In this document: positions 36,645-48,933 of the stretch, one piece after another | How positions within the stretch are numbered: the first letter of the stretch is position 1 | Layout: each line of letters opens with the position of its first letter | Assembly (NCBI RefSeq): GCF_001708505.1 | Contig: NZ_CP015992.1 | Location: 496,001 to 560,000 of the forward strand | Origin: Pseudomonas sp. TCU-HL1 | GTDB lineage: Bacteria > Pseudomonadota > Gammaproteobacteria > Pseudomonadales > Pseudomonadaceae | Length of the DNA stretch: 64,000 bases | Direction of reading: 5' to 3' | Notes under the pieces: model-generated | What the model saw: only the letters and a program-made list of their open reading frames with translations | What the model was told of the DNA's origin: nothing | Database searches by the model: none | Program-made: the position numbers and the translations under genes

Positions 36645-37970
36645 ATGCGAGCCTTCCGATCAGTCCTGCTCGTGATTCCCGGCCTGCTAGCCATGCCGAC
36701 CCATGAGGTCGTGGCCGCCCAGGGTTGGGATAGCACCATCGAGGAGAGCAGGCTCAGGCTTCTGTTGCGCAACTCCTATTTCAATCGCAGCAAGACTGAA
36801 GGGCGTCGAGACAGTCGGGACTGGACCCAGGGTATCAACCTGGACTTTGCGTCCGGCTTCACGCCCGGCACTTTGGGGGTAGGGTTGGATGCCTTCCTCT
36901 ACCAGGGCCTCAAGCTGGATGCCTCGGCGGGCAAGGCCGGGACGGGCAACCTTCCGGTACGGGACGACGGAGCGCCTGCCGACGAGTACGCGAAGGCTGG
37001 CGCGGCGCTTAAGCTGCGGGTATCGAAGACCGAGCTCAAGGTGGGCGAGCAGCGTCCAGATACGCCGGTGTTCGGGGTCAGCCACTTTCGCATCGTTCCG
37101 CAGACCGCCACGGGCCTGTCCCTGCGCAGCCAAGAGCGGGACGACCTGGTGTTGCAGGCCGGCCATTTCATCTCGGCTACCAGTCCGGTAACCACCAACA
37201 CCGACGGTGATCTCTGGGCCGTCATGGCCGGTGTCACCACCCCTCGCGCCGACTATGCAGGCGGTACCTGGCAGTGGGCGCCGGGACTCTCCCTGGCGCT
37301 CTATGGAGCGAGATTCGAGGATGTCTGGCACCAGGGCTACGCGAGCCTGGACGGGCGCTTCGCGCTGGGAGGCGAGCGGGAATCGGGGGTGAACCTGACC
37401 CTGTACCGAACCACGAACACGGGCGAGGCACGGGCCGGTGACATCGACAACCTGACCCTGGGCACCTCGGCCTACCTGCGCCTGGGGAACCACCGTTTCT
37501 TGCTCGGACTGCAGAAAGTCCAGGGTGACACGCCATTCGATTACCTGGGGGTAGGGGAGAACGACCGGAATGGCCGCAACGGGCGCGACCAGGGGGCCTC
37601 CATCTGGCTGCCGAACTCCGCCCAGTTCTCCGATTTCAATGGTCCGCACGAGCGCTCCTGGCAGCTCCGCTACGACTACTCGTTCGCGGACTGGGGCCTG
37701 CCTGGCAGCTCGATGATGGTCCGCTACATCGAGGGCGACCAGATCGATGGAAGCCGGACTCCAGCCGGCAGTCCCTACGCCGGGCGCTACGGGGCCGACG
37801 GTTCGCACCGGGAAACCAACCTGGAGTTCCGCTACGTGGTGGCGTCCGGCCCGGCCAAGGGGCTGAGTGTCCGGCTGCGCCAGGCCTGGCATCGCGCCGA
37901 TGCCGGTCAGGGGCCCGGGGACCTCGATGATTTTCGGCTCATCACCGATTACCCCCTGGACATTCTTTAG
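36645..37970 (+). CDS. OprD-family outer-membrane porin
   Basis: A 441-residue barrel with GAGGAG upstream of the ATG and a signal peptide ending near VVAAQG. OprD features: LLLRNSYFNRSKTEGRRDSRDWTQGINLDFASGFTPGTLGVGLDAFLYQGLKLD, KLRVSKTELKVGEQRPDTPVFG and the final strands LSVRLRQAWHRADAGQGPGDLDDFRLITDYPLDIL. Such porins pass amino acids and small carboxylates. The context points to kynurenine-type compounds. Confidence 0.9.
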   Translation: MRAFRSVLLVIPGLLAMPTHEVVAAQGWDSTIEESRLRLLLRNSYFNRSKTEGRRDSRDWTQGINLDFASGFTPGTLGVGLDAFLYQGLKLDASAGKAGTGNLPVRDDGAPADEYAKAGAALKLRVSKTELKVGEQRPDTPVFGVSHFRIVPQTATGLSLRSQERDDLVLQAGHFISATSPVTTNTDGDLWAVMAGVTTPRADYAGGTWQWAPGLSLALYGARFEDVWHQGYASLDGRFALGGERESGVNLTLYRTTNTGEARAGDIDNLTLGTSAYLRLGNHRFLLGLQKVQGDTPFDYLGVGENDRNGRNGRDQGASIWLPNSAQFSDFNGPHERSWQLRYDYSFADWGLPGSSMMVRYIEGDQIDGSRTPAGSPYAGRYGADGSHRETNLEFRYVVASGPAKGLSVRLRQAWHRADAGQGPGDLDDFRLITDYPLDIL

Positions 37971-38089
37971 CGCCTCGCGGGAGGCAGCCTGTCTGGTGGG
38001 CGATGGGAACAAGGGAATTGTTCGGAATGGATTCCGGATGTCGTGAAACGCAAAGACTGCCCGATGGGGCATAACCAACGGAGTAAATA

Positions 38090-39850
38090 ATGAAAACAAT
38101 GCGGCTCTCTGTTAAACCCGCCAACCCCTTCGCACGCAGCCGCCTGGCGCTTTCGCTGGTGCTCGGCCTCTTCGCGAGCTCGAGCCTGCAGGCCGAAGAG
38201 CATGGCCCGATCAACATCGTCGACCCCCTCGTCAAGCGCCAGACGGAGCTGTCCCCGGACCGCACCCCGCCAGCGCCCGCACCGGGCAGCTACGGCATGG
38301 ACAAGGCCACAGGCAAGTTCATCCCTCCGGTGGCGACGCCCTTTTCCCATGATGGCCACCCGTTCGAAGGGCAGCTGGATCACTGGGATACCAAGAGCTA
38401 CATCAAGAACATGAAGGTGGAGGCCTACTACCCGATCACGGTCGAGCCCTTCCACACCTGGCAGAACATCGTCGACTTCGATGGCAAACGCTATCTCTAC
38501 CAGTACGTGCGGCGCAGCCTGAAGATATTCGATATCACCGATCCCAAGGACGTCCAGCTCATTCACACCAAGGGCTCGACCTGGGGACCGAATGGCCCGA
38601 GCGAGGAGGTCAATCCCTATCCGGCGGAAGACATGTTCGGCGCGGCTTCGATCCAGTGGTACAAGAAACTGGGCAAATACATCATGGTGCAGTCCTTCGA
38701 GATTCGCCGCTTCGGGGTTCTGGAGGACAAGTACCGCGAGCCGGAGAAGGTCGAGGCGATTCGCAAGTCCAAGCACCTCAAGGGTTTCAAGGTCTACGAG
38801 ATGAATGGCCCGCTGCCGCAGGACTGGAAGCTGATCGCGACCCGGACCACCGACATCGAGCATCCCGATGCGCCGATCGGTGAGCAGGAGGGCTCCGGCG
38901 TGCGGGACATTCCTGCCTACTTCGGTGGCGACATCATGTACGTGGCCGCCGCGCCGAGCGACAAGTACGGCCTCACCGAGTACCCGAACGACCTCTACAA
39001 CGCCGGCTACCAGTCCTGGGACATGTCGGACCCGAGCAACCCCAAGTTGCTCGACGTTTTGACCGTGCCCGGTCAGATTGTCGGTGAGCCGGAGCACGAG
39101 GCGGTGTTCAAGGCCAACCCACGCGCCGGCAACCGGGCGTCCTGGATGGGCGCGCGCATGTCGCTGTTCATTCCCAAGCCGGTGGAGCAGGGTGGCAAGT
39201 ATGGCTACGCCGCCATGGGGGGCATGGGGCTCTACGTGGTGGACATCACCGATTCGTCGAACATGAAGGTGGTGGGGCACGTCGAGTTCCCGGTCAGCGT
39301 GGCCGGTACCGAGGGCGACAACATCGATGTGTCCCAGGTGGAGAAAACCGGGCTGATCTACTTCAGCGGCTACCCGCTGGCCGAAGACTGCTACGAGGCT
39401 GCCAAGAACATCTACGCCGTGGATGTGAGCAACCCGGGAAAACCCTCCATCAAACATACGCTGCCACGTCCGACGCCGCCGGCCGATGCCGGGTTCACCG
39501 ACTTCTGCCAGCGCAAGGGCAGCTTCGGTCCGAAGCGGACCGGCTACTACACCCAGCCCGGCGTGTCGCGTGAGGGCATCCTGCCGTACGCCTACTACAA
39601 CGCGGGTGTGCAGGTGTTCGATGTCAGCAACCCGGAGAAACCCACCATCGGCGCCTACTTCGTGCCGCCGTTCGATACCAAGAACGTTGTGAGCTACGCC
39701 ATGGGCAACCTCACCCACGGCACCTACACCGAGTACGACCGCAACCTGATCTGGGTATTTACCAACCACGGCTTCTATGCGCTGTCGACCCCGCTGCTGG
39801 GGGAGCCCAGCTTCGAGGCGCCCAAGAAGCCCTGGCCGTCCAGGGATTGA
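38090..39850 (+). CDS. Periplasmic LVIVD-repeat beta-propeller protein
   Basis: A 586-residue secreted protein, ATG preceded by ACGGAG. The signal peptide ends near LQAEEHG. Several short strands of the LVIVD type repeat through the chain: RSLKIFDITDPKDVQLI, SWDMSDPSNPKLLDVL, GLYVVDITDSSNMKVVG, IYAVDVSNPGKPSIK, GVQVFDVSNPEKPTIGAYF. These suggest a beta-propeller. No catalytic motif or cofactor site is recognised. It lies between two porin genes of the kyn cluster, so it might bind or process the substrate in the periplasm, but function is unknown. Confidence 0.8.
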   Translation: MKTMRLSVKPANPFARSRLALSLVLGLFASSSLQAEEHGPINIVDPLVKRQTELSPDRTPPAPAPGSYGMDKATGKFIPPVATPFSHDGHPFEGQLDHWDTKSYIKNMKVEAYYPITVEPFHTWQNIVDFDGKRYLYQYVRRSLKIFDITDPKDVQLIHTKGSTWGPNGPSEEVNPYPAEDMFGAASIQWYKKLGKYIMVQSFEIRRFGVLEDKYREPEKVEAIRKSKHLKGFKVYEMNGPLPQDWKLIATRTTDIEHPDAPIGEQEGSGVRDIPAYFGGDIMYVAAAPSDKYGLTEYPNDLYNAGYQSWDMSDPSNPKLLDVLTVPGQIVGEPEHEAVFKANPRAGNRASWMGARMSLFIPKPVEQGGKYGYAAMGGMGLYVVDITDSSNMKVVGHVEFPVSVAGTEGDNIDVSQVEKTGLIYFSGYPLAEDCYEAAKNIYAVDVSNPGKPSIKHTLPRPTPPADAGFTDFCQRKGSFGPKRTGYYTQPGVSREGILPYAYYNAGVQVFDVSNPEKPTIGAYFVPPFDTKNVVSYAMGNLTHGTYTEYDRNLIWVFTNHGFYALSTPLLGEPSFEAPKKPWPSRD

Positions 39851-39892
39851 TCCAGCCTCGCAATAACCACCAAACCCAATAAGAAATTTGGC

Positions 39893-39920
39893 CGCGGCAG
39901 CAGGGGAGATTGCTGCCGCG
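39893..39920 (+). terminator. Hairpin between LVIVD and porin genes
   Basis: CGCGGCAGCA (39893-39902) pairs exactly with TGCTGCCGCG (39911-39920), 8-nt loop. No T run follows, so it may stabilise or process the transcript instead of ending it. Confidence 0.5.
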
Positions 39921-39949
39921 AGCCTTTACTCGATCTATCGGAGCATCAC

Positions 39950-40975
39950 ATGCGCAAACTTTTACTCGCACTTCCGCTTGTGAGCGGATACGCCTGCGCG
40001 AGCATCGAGATTTCCGGTGTCCTCGACGTCAACTACGAGGTGGCCACGTCCGGCGGGATGACCGAGGAGCGCGTCACCGGGGGGGGCTTGAGCACTAACC
40101 GCGTGCAGTTCAAGTGGCAGGAAGAGGTCACCGAGGACCTGTCGCTGAAGACCGTCTACGAGGCACAGTACAACCCACACTCAGATGACGATATCGGCAA
40201 GCGCGAGGTCTACGCCCAGGTCATTTCCAAGCGCTGGGGAACCCTGAGCACCGGCCGCCAGGACACGCCTTCCGCCAACGCCTACGGTTACGCCGACCCG
40301 CTGTACAACAACGACTACAGCCTGATCAGCAACATGGGCGTGTTCTACGCGCCGTGGCGGGTGGACCGCTCGCTGATGTACATCAGCCCGCGGATCAACG
40401 GTTTCGAGTTCCGCGGCATGGCGACCCAGGGGGAGAACGACGGCAGTCGTGACGGTCGCGTCTACAGCGTTGCCGTGGATCGCTGGACCGACAGCCCCTG
40501 GTATTTCTCGGCTGCCCTGGACCGCCAGTACCAGCGCAACCTGTGGGACAAGCACACCATGGAGCAGTCCACCGACGCCTACCTGACTGCGGTGTACACC
40601 ATGGGACGGACCGATCTGTCGGCGGTCTACCACCGCTACGTCGGCTACTACGCCTACGCGCCCTGGGTGGATTTCGAGTCCAATGGCAGCGACCTGCAAC
40701 TGGGGCTGCGGCACAATTTCGGCAACAAGCACAACGTGGCCGTCAGCCTCATGTACAAGGATGATCGCAAGGACGAGGCGCTGAGCGACGCCACCGGGCT
40801 CAACCTCGGCTACATCTACAACTACGACAAGAACACCGACCTCTATGGGGTTTACGGCTACGTCCATCACAATCGGGACTCCGAGATCCGCTACCCGATC
40901 AGCTGGAACCTGGAAAACCCGTTGCCGGACGAGAACCCGCAAGGCCTGCAACTCGGCGTACGTATCAAGTTCTGA
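39950..40975 (+). CDS. Gram-negative trimeric-type porin
   Basis: A 341-residue outer-membrane protein. The signal MRKLLLALPLVSGYACA is followed by SIEISGVLDVNYEVA, and the chain shows alternating barrel strands such as NRVQFKWQEEVTEDLSLKTVYEAQY and GREVYAQVISKRWGTLSTGRQDTPSAN, the porin_4-type pattern, ending in Phe (LQLGVRIKF). It is the second porin of the kyn cluster. Loop sequences give no ligand. Confidence 0.85.
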   Translation: MRKLLLALPLVSGYACASIEISGVLDVNYEVATSGGMTEERVTGGGLSTNRVQFKWQEEVTEDLSLKTVYEAQYNPHSDDDIGKREVYAQVISKRWGTLSTGRQDTPSANAYGYADPLYNNDYSLISNMGVFYAPWRVDRSLMYISPRINGFEFRGMATQGENDGSRDGRVYSVAVDRWTDSPWYFSAALDRQYQRNLWDKHTMEQSTDAYLTAVYTMGRTDLSAVYHRYVGYYAYAPWVDFESNGSDLQLGLRHNFGNKHNVAVSLMYKDDRKDEALSDATGLNLGYIYNYDKNTDLYGVYGYVHHNRDSEIRYPISWNLENPLPDENPQGLQLGVRIKF

Positions 40976-41397
40976 GGTTCCGTATCCCGCGCCCCGCTTG
41001 CCGGCGGAGCGCTTCCCCCTTGCCGGCCGGGTATTCCCACCCGGCCGGTTCTCCTCTCCGGCCCGGTCCCTCTGCTCGCACATCGCCTGGCGTTCCGCTC
41101 CACAGCCAATCATGAGCCTTCAGCCGCAGCTGTTCAGCCCGTGCAACGCAGGCATCCCTGACTCGATCCTGCTTATGCGCAGCGGGAATAAATTTCCCGC
41201 GAGACGTAACAATGCGTAACAACCCGGCGTTTCCGATAGTCCGGCCAACTTGCCTGCAATCGAGGCAGGCTCCTTGATCCACGGCGATTTCCGGTTCGGG
41301 GAAGTGGTTTGGTCCGCATATTGCCTACATGTATATACAGGCACGATCAATGCTTTACGTGTCCGTATCAAACCACCTCAAACAAAAAGAGATGCCC
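40976..41397. promoter_or_regulatory. 422-bp region: porin terminator and promoter area of the amino-acid ABC operon
   Basis: Contains CCGGCCGGGT-N6-ACCCGGCCGG (41023-41048) followed by TTCTCCTCTCC, a likely terminator; then the inverted repeat GCGGGAA-N5-TTCCCGC (41182-41200), the 10-bp direct repeat CGTAACAA (41205 and 41215), and the perfect palindrome TGTATATACA (41330-41339) in an AT-rich stretch before the ABC binding-protein gene. No gene seen. Confidence 0.5.
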
Positions 41398-42192
41398 ATG
41401 AGAAAACTCCTGTCGATGCTTCTGCTTTCTACCTGCGCGCTCACCGGGTTCGCGGCCCATGCCGGTGCCATTGATGACGCGGTCAAGCGTGGCACCCTGC
41501 GCGTCGGCATGGACCCGACCTACATGCCCTTCGAGATGACCAACAAGCGTGGTGAGATCATCGGCTTCGAAGTCGATCTGCTGAAGGCCATGACCAAGTC
41601 CATGGGCGTCAAACTGGAGCTGGTGTCCACCAGCTACGACGGCATCATTCCGGCTCTGCTGACCGACAAGTTCGACATGATCGGTTCCGGCATGACCCTG
41701 ACCCAGGAGCGCAACCTGCGCATCAACTTCTCCGAGCCCTTCATCGTAGTCGGCCAGACCCTGCTGATCCGCAAGGAGCTGCAAGGCAAGGTCAACTCCT
41801 ACAAGGACCTGAACGACGGCCAGTACCGCATCACCTCCAAGATCGGCACCACCGGCGAGATGGTCGCCAAGAAGTTGATTGCCAAGGCCCAGTACCACGG
41901 CTTCGACAACGAGCAGGAAGCGCTGATGGATGTGGTCAACGGCAAGGCCGATGCCTTCATCTACGACGCCCCCTACAACGCGGTGGCGGTGAACAAGGCG
42001 GGCGCCGGCAAGCTGGTGTTCCTGGAAGAGCCCTTCACCTTCGAACCCCTGGCCTTCGGCCTGAAGAAGAACGACTACGACAGCCTCAACTGGATCAACA
42101 ACTACCTTCGCCAGGCCAAGGAAGACGGCTCCTACGAGCGCATCCACGCCAAGTGGTTCAAGAAGACCGACTGGCTCAAGGATATGGAATAA
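41398..42192 (+). CDS. Amino-acid ABC transporter periplasmic binding protein
   Basis: A 264-residue secreted receptor of the HisJ/FliY class. The start at MRKLLSMLLL is preferred over the ATG six bases earlier, because AGAG then has normal spacing. The signal ends near AAHAGAID. Motifs: KRGTLRVGMDPTYMPFEMTNKRGEIIGFEVDLLKAM, SYDGIIPALLTDKFDMIGSGMTLTQERNLRINFSEPF. A 13-bp hairpin follows, and then the permease and ATPase genes. Ligand probably kynurenine or another aromatic amino acid by context. Confidence 0.88.
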   Translation: MRKLLSMLLLSTCALTGFAAHAGAIDDAVKRGTLRVGMDPTYMPFEMTNKRGEIIGFEVDLLKAMTKSMGVKLELVSTSYDGIIPALLTDKFDMIGSGMTLTQERNLRINFSEPFIVVGQTLLIRKELQGKVNSYKDLNDGQYRITSKIGTTGEMVAKKLIAKAQYHGFDNEQEALMDVVNGKADAFIYDAPYNAVAVNKAGAGKLVFLEEPFTFEPLAFGLKKNDYDSLNWINNYLRQAKEDGSYERIHAKWFKKTDWLKDME

Positions 42193-42205
42193 GCCACCCG
42201 GTATC

Positions 42206-42238
42206 CGGCAGGCCCCGGCCTCAATCCGGGGCCTGCCG
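42206..42238 (+). terminator. 13-bp intercistronic hairpin after the binding-protein gene
   Basis: CGGCAGGCCCCGG (42206-42218) and its exact complement (42226-42238), 7-nt loop, without T run. Such hairpins behind binding-protein genes commonly protect the upstream mRNA so that the receptor is made in excess. Confidence 0.6.
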
Positions 42239-42273
42239 CACATGTCCTTAAAGCCCGCGGTCGAGATATATCT

Positions 42274-43288
42274 ATGAATACGCTTATACGACGCCTGATG
42301 CCTGGCGGTGTGCTGGCTGGGCAGCCCGCTGGAACAAGTCTCCGGAAATCCGGCCAATGGCCATGGCATGCACTGACAGTTTTCTTGCTGATTGCGCTGG
42401 CCTATGGACTCTGGTACTCGACTTCGCTGATCTCCTACGAGTGGCGCTGGAACCGCGTGCCGCAGTACTTCGCCTACCAGGCAGAAGAAGGCCTGCGCGC
42501 CGCCGATTACGGCACTGTTACCACCATTGCCGACGCTGGCGACAAAGCACGCGTGACCCTGACCGCCAAGGGCGGCGAAGAGCAGGTGCTGGAAGTGGCC
42601 CGCGACAGCTTGCAGGTGAGCCAGGGCGACGATGTTTCCGAGGGCGACCAGATCGGCGTGACCCGCCACTGGACCGCCGGCCCATTGTTCTGGGGCCTGT
42701 GGACCACCCTGTGGATTTCCCTGCTGTCCGGTGCCTTCGGCCTGGTGATCGGCCTGTTCACCGGCCTCTGCCGACTGTCAAAAAATCCCACCTTGCGCGA
42801 CCTGTCCACCGTCTATGTGGAGCTGGTGCGTGGCACGCCGCTGCTGGTGCAGATCTTCATCTTCTACTTCTTCATCGGCACCGTGCTGAACCTCTCCCGC
42901 GAGTTTGCCGGGGTGGCGGCGCTGGCGCTGTTCACCGGCGCCTACGTCGGCGAGATCGTCCGTGCCGGGGTGCAGTCCGTTGCTCGTGGGCAGAACGAGG
43001 CGGCGCGCTCCCTGGGCCTGACCGGCGCCCAGTCGATGCGTCATGTAATCCTGCCACAGGCGTTCAAGCGCGTGCTGCCGCCGCTGGCCGGGCAGTTCAT
43101 CAGCCTGGTCAAGGACACCTCGCTGGTTTCGGTGATTGCCATCACCGAGCTGACCAAGAGCGGGCGCGAGGCCATCACCACCTCGTTTTCCACCTTTGAA
43201 ATCTGGTTCTGTGTAGCGGCACTGTACTTGCTCATCAATTTGCCGCTGTCGCAAATCGCCACCCGTCTGGAGCGGAGGCTCGCGCAAA

Positions 43289-43296
<8 letters not shown>
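42274..43296 (+). CDS. Amino-acid ABC transporter permease with periplasmic insertion
   Basis: A 340-residue HisM/GlnP-type subunit, longer than the usual 220-250. After a first helix ([21 protein letters not shown]) comes a polar stretch of about 85 residues ([37 protein letters not shown] and onward), then the standard core with [22 protein letters not shown] and the EAA loop [30 protein letters not shown]. The polar part probably faces the periplasm. It overlaps the ATPase gene by 8 nt. The same protein may form a homodimeric channel, as no second permease gene is present. Confidence 0.88.
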
Positions 43297-44023
<727 letters not shown>

Positions 44024-44062
44024 CAAGTGGGCCGCTGCGCGGCACTTGGCGAATGGATTCGC

Positions 44063-44078
44063 CTGTTTCCAAGGCGTG
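44063..44078. repeat. Family B half repeat
   Basis: GGCGAATGGATTCGCC, preceded by GGGCCGCTGCGCGGC, resembles the right half of the element at 13340-13434. Confidence 0.5.
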
Positions 44079-44102
44079 TTTCCGGAGGCTCGCGAGGAGC
44101 CC

Positions 44103-44138
44103 AAAAAAAGCCCCGCATCCAGGGCATGGATGCGGGGC
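44103..44138 (-). terminator. Rho-independent terminator of the nba operon
   Basis: Perfect 11-bp stem GCCCCGCATCC / GGATGCGGGGC (44110-44120 and 44128-44138), 7-nt loop, with seven T's on the - strand after it. It lies 22 bases behind the nbaD stop. Confidence 0.9.
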
Positions 44139-44160
44139 CAGGAGGCCAAACCAAAGGAGT

Positions 44161-46152
<1,992 letters not shown>

Positions 46153-46182
46153 GGTTCGATTCCTTGTTGGCTCGGGTGCGGG

Positions 46183-46953
46183 TCAGAGGCGCACGTTGAA
46201 GCTGCTTTCGCCCAGTCCCTGGATCTCGACGCTGACGTGGGCGCCGGGACACAGTGCCTCGGCGGCAGTGGCGGCGCCGGCCATGACCAGGCTGCCGGCC
46301 GGCAGGACCCGTTCGGCGTCGTGCAGCAGGCGCGAGGCCTGTACCAGGCTGCGCAGCGGCTGGCCGAGGATGGCGGCGGTGGAGCCGACCTGGACCGTGC
46401 GGCCGTTCAGGCGCATCACCACGCCGGCGTTGGCCAGCCCGGAGAAGTCCCGGGACCAGGGGCCGACGGTCAGGCCGGAGGAGGAGCAGTTGTCCGCCAC
46501 CACGTCCTCCAGGCTGAACTTGAAGGTCTGGTAGCGCGAGTCGATGATCTCCAGGGCCGGGGCGACCGCTTCGATATAGTCCGCGGCTTCCAGCAAGGTC
46601 AGCGGGTGGTCGATGTCACGGCGGGTGAGGAAGCAGACCTCTGGCTCCGCGCGCGGGTGGATGTAGCGCGACAGGTCCACCAGGCCGCCGTCCTCTTCCA
46701 GCATGGCATCGGTCAGCCAGCCCCAGATCAGGCTGTCGACCCCCATTTGGATCATCTTGGCGCGGCTGGTGAAGCCCAGCTTGATGCCGATGCAGTGCTC
46801 GCCATCGTCGTAGCGGCGCTGCAGGGAGGCGCGCTGGATCTGGTAGGCCTCGGCCAGGGAGAACGGCGTCTGCGCACTGAGCTGGGGCAGGGGCTCGGCG
46901 CGGCGTGCAGCCTGGTCGAGCGCTTCGGCGATGCGGGCGATATCGGTACTCAT
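46183..46953 (-). CDS. nbaG: 4-oxalocrotonate (2-oxo-3-hexenedioate) decarboxylase
   Basis: A 256-residue member of the hydratase/decarboxylase (MhpD/FAH-like) family. [29 protein letters not shown] and [20 protein letters not shown] (metal-binding Glu) place it in the decarboxylase branch; compare the paralogous hydratase at 48934. It yields 2-oxopent-4-enoate. Its ATG overlaps the aldolase stop by 4 bp. Confidence 0.88.
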   Translation of the reverse strand: MSTDIARIAEALDQAARRAEPLPQLSAQTPFSLAEAYQIQRASLQRRYDDGEHCIGIKLGFTSRAKMIQMGVDSLIWGWLTDAMLEEDGGLVDLSRYIHPRAEPEVCFLTRRDIDHPLTLLEAADYIEAVAPALEIIDSRYQTFKFSLEDVVADNCSSSGLTVGPWSRDFSGLANAGVVMRLNGRTVQVGSTAAILGQPLRSLVQASRLLHDAERVLPAGSLVMAGAATAAEALCPGAHVSVEIQGLGESSFNVRL

Positions 46954-47978
46954 GGGCGGTTCTCCGGGTGGCGGGCCAGCAGGTCCAGGGCGACGTCGAC
47001 GATCATGTCTTCCTGGCCACCCACCATCCGGCGTTTGCCCAGTTCGACGAGGATGTCGAGGGTCTTCAGCCCGTACTTCGCCGCCGTCACTTCCGCATGG
47101 CGCAGGAAGCTGGAGTAGACCCCGGCATAGCCCAGGCCCAGGGTTTCCCGATCGACCCGCACCGGGCGGTCCTGCAGCGGCCGCACCAGGTCGTCGGCGG
47201 CGTCCATCAGGCGGTAGAGGTCGGTGCCGTGGTTCCAGCCGAGGCGCTCGGCGGCGGCGATGAACACTTCCAGCGGCGCGTTGCCGGCCCCCGCGCCCAT
47301 GCCGGCCAGGCTGGCGTCGATGCGGTCGCAGCCTTCCTCCACCGCGACGATGGAGTTGGCCACGCCTAGGGACAGGTTGTGGTGGGCGTGCATGCCGGTC
47401 TGGGTTTGCGGGTTCAGCACCGCCTTGAGGGCGCGCATGCGGTCGCGGATGTCGTTCATGTTCATCGCGCCACCGGAGTCGGCCATGTAGATGCACTGGG
47501 CGCCGTAGCTTTCCATCAGCTTGCCCTGCGCCGCCAGCTGCTCGGCCGGGATCATGTGGCTCATCATCAAAAAGCCCACGGTATCCATGCCGAGCGAACG
47601 GGCGTACTCGATGTGCTGCCTGGACACGTCCGCCTCGGTGCAGTGGGTGGCAATGCGCACCGAGCGGGCGCCGGCATCATAGGCAGCCTTGAGGTCATGC
47701 ACGGTGCCGATGCCGGGCAGCAGCAGCACGGTGAGGCGGGCGTGCTCGATCACATCCGCTGCCGCTTCGATCCATTCCAGGTCGGTGTGGGCACCGAAGC
47801 CGTAGTTGAAGGACGAGCCTTGCAGGCCGTCGCCGTGGGTCACTTCGATGGAGTCGACATGAGCCTGGTCCAGCGCACGGGCGATGGCCTGCACGTGTTC
47901 GATCGAGTACTGGTGGCGGATGGCATGGCTGCCGTCGCGCAGGGTCACGTCGGAGATGTAGAGCTTCTTGCCGTTCAT
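46950..47978 (-). CDS. nbaI: 4-hydroxy-2-oxovalerate aldolase
   Basis: A 342-residue DmpG/BphI-type aldolase splitting 4-hydroxy-2-oxovalerate to pyruvate and acetaldehyde. Motifs: [19 protein letters not shown] (metal Asp and catalytic residues), HADCTE-like [27 protein letters not shown] and [15 protein letters not shown] with the two metal His. It overlaps both neighbours by 4 bp; with the next gene it normally forms a channelled complex. Confidence 0.95.
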   Translation of the reverse strand: MNGKKLYISDVTLRDGSHAIRHQYSIEHVQAIARALDQAHVDSIEVTHGDGLQGSSFNYGFGAHTDLEWIEAAADVIEHARLTVLLLPGIGTVHDLKAAYDAGARSVRIATHCTEADVSRQHIEYARSLGMDTVGFLMMSHMIPAEQLAAQGKLMESYGAQCIYMADSGGAMNMNDIRDRMRALKAVLNPQTQTGMHAHHNLSLGVANSIVAVEEGCDRIDASLAGMGAGAGNAPLEVFIAAAERLGWNHGTDLYRLMDAADDLVRPLQDRPVRVDRETLGLGYAGVYSSFLRHAEVTAAKYGLKTLDILVELGKRRMVGGQEDMIVDVALDLLARHPENRP

Positions 47979-48922
47979 GCCGCGTCTCCGTGGTTCATCG
48001 CCTGGGCCATGCGTTCGGCGGTGGCCAGCGCGGCGGAGGTCATGATGTCGAGGTTGCCGGCATAGCTCGGCAGGTAGTGGGCGGCGCCTTCCACTTCGAG
48101 GAAGACCGACGTCTTCAGCCCGCTGAAGCGGCCGTGGCCGGGGATGTTCAGCGGCGCCGACTCGGGAATCACGTCGAACTGCACCCGCTGCTTCAGGCGG
48201 TAGCCCGGCACATAGGCCTGCACGGCGGCGGCCATTTCCTCGATGGAGGCTTCCACGTGCGCCTGGTCGGCGGCCTCAGAGAGCACGAGCACGGTGTCGC
48301 GCATCATCAGCGGCGGCTCGGCCGGGTTCATGATGATGATCGCCTTGCCGTTGGCCGCCCCGCCGATCACTTCGATGGCTTTCGAAGTGGTCTCGGTGAA
48401 CTCGTCGATGTTGGCGCGGGTGCCGGGGCCGGCGGATTTGCTGGCGATGGAGGCGATGATCTCGGCGTAGTGGACCTTGGCCACACGGGACACCGCCGCC
48501 ACCATGGGGATGGTGGCCTGGCCGCCGCAGGTGACCATGTTCAGGTTGGACGCACCGAGGTGTTGCTCCAGGTTCACCACCGGCACGCAATACGGGCCGA
48601 TGGCCGCCGGGGTCAGGTCGATCACGCGCAGACCGGGCTTGTGCCCCCGCAGCAGGGCGTCGTTCTTCACGTGGGCCGAGGCCGAGGTGGCGTCGAAGAC
48701 GAAGTCGATGTCCTGGAACACCGGCAACTTCACCAGACCTTCCACCCCTTCGTGGGTAGTGGCCACGCCCAGTCGTGCGGCTCGGGCCAGACCGTCGGAC
48801 GCCGGGTCGATACCGACCATGGCGCCCATTTCAAGGTGCTGCGCGTTGCGCAGCACCTTGATCATCAGGTCGGTGCCGATGTTGCCGGAACCGATGATGG
48901 CGACCTTGCGTTTCTTGCTCAT
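47975..48922 (-). CDS. nbaJ: Acetaldehyde dehydrogenase, CoA-acylating
   Basis: A 315-residue DmpF/BphJ-type enzyme. NAD site [19 protein letters not shown]; catalytic Cys in [20 protein letters not shown]; also [26 protein letters not shown] segment and the family end [18 protein letters not shown]. It converts toxic acetaldehyde from the aldolase directly to acetyl-CoA. Confidence 0.95.
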   Translation of the reverse strand: MSKKRKVAIIGSGNIGTDLMIKVLRNAQHLEMGAMVGIDPASDGLARAARLGVATTHEGVEGLVKLPVFQDIDFVFDATSASAHVKNDALLRGHKPGLRVIDLTPAAIGPYCVPVVNLEQHLGASNLNMVTCGGQATIPMVAAVSRVAKVHYAEIIASIASKSAGPGTRANIDEFTETTSKAIEVIGGAANGKAIIIMNPAEPPLMMRDTVLVLSEAADQAHVEASIEEMAAAVQAYVPGYRLKQRVQFDVIPESAPLNIPGHGRFSGLKTSVFLEVEGAAHYLPSYAGNLDIMTSAALATAERMAQAMNHGDAA

Positions 48923-48933
48923 GGGGGCTCCTG

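Noticed and set aside
33903..39769. Long - strand frames opposite kynU, OprD porin and the LVIVD gene
   Set aside because: All lie antisense to recognised families; codon pattern and composition favour the + strand.
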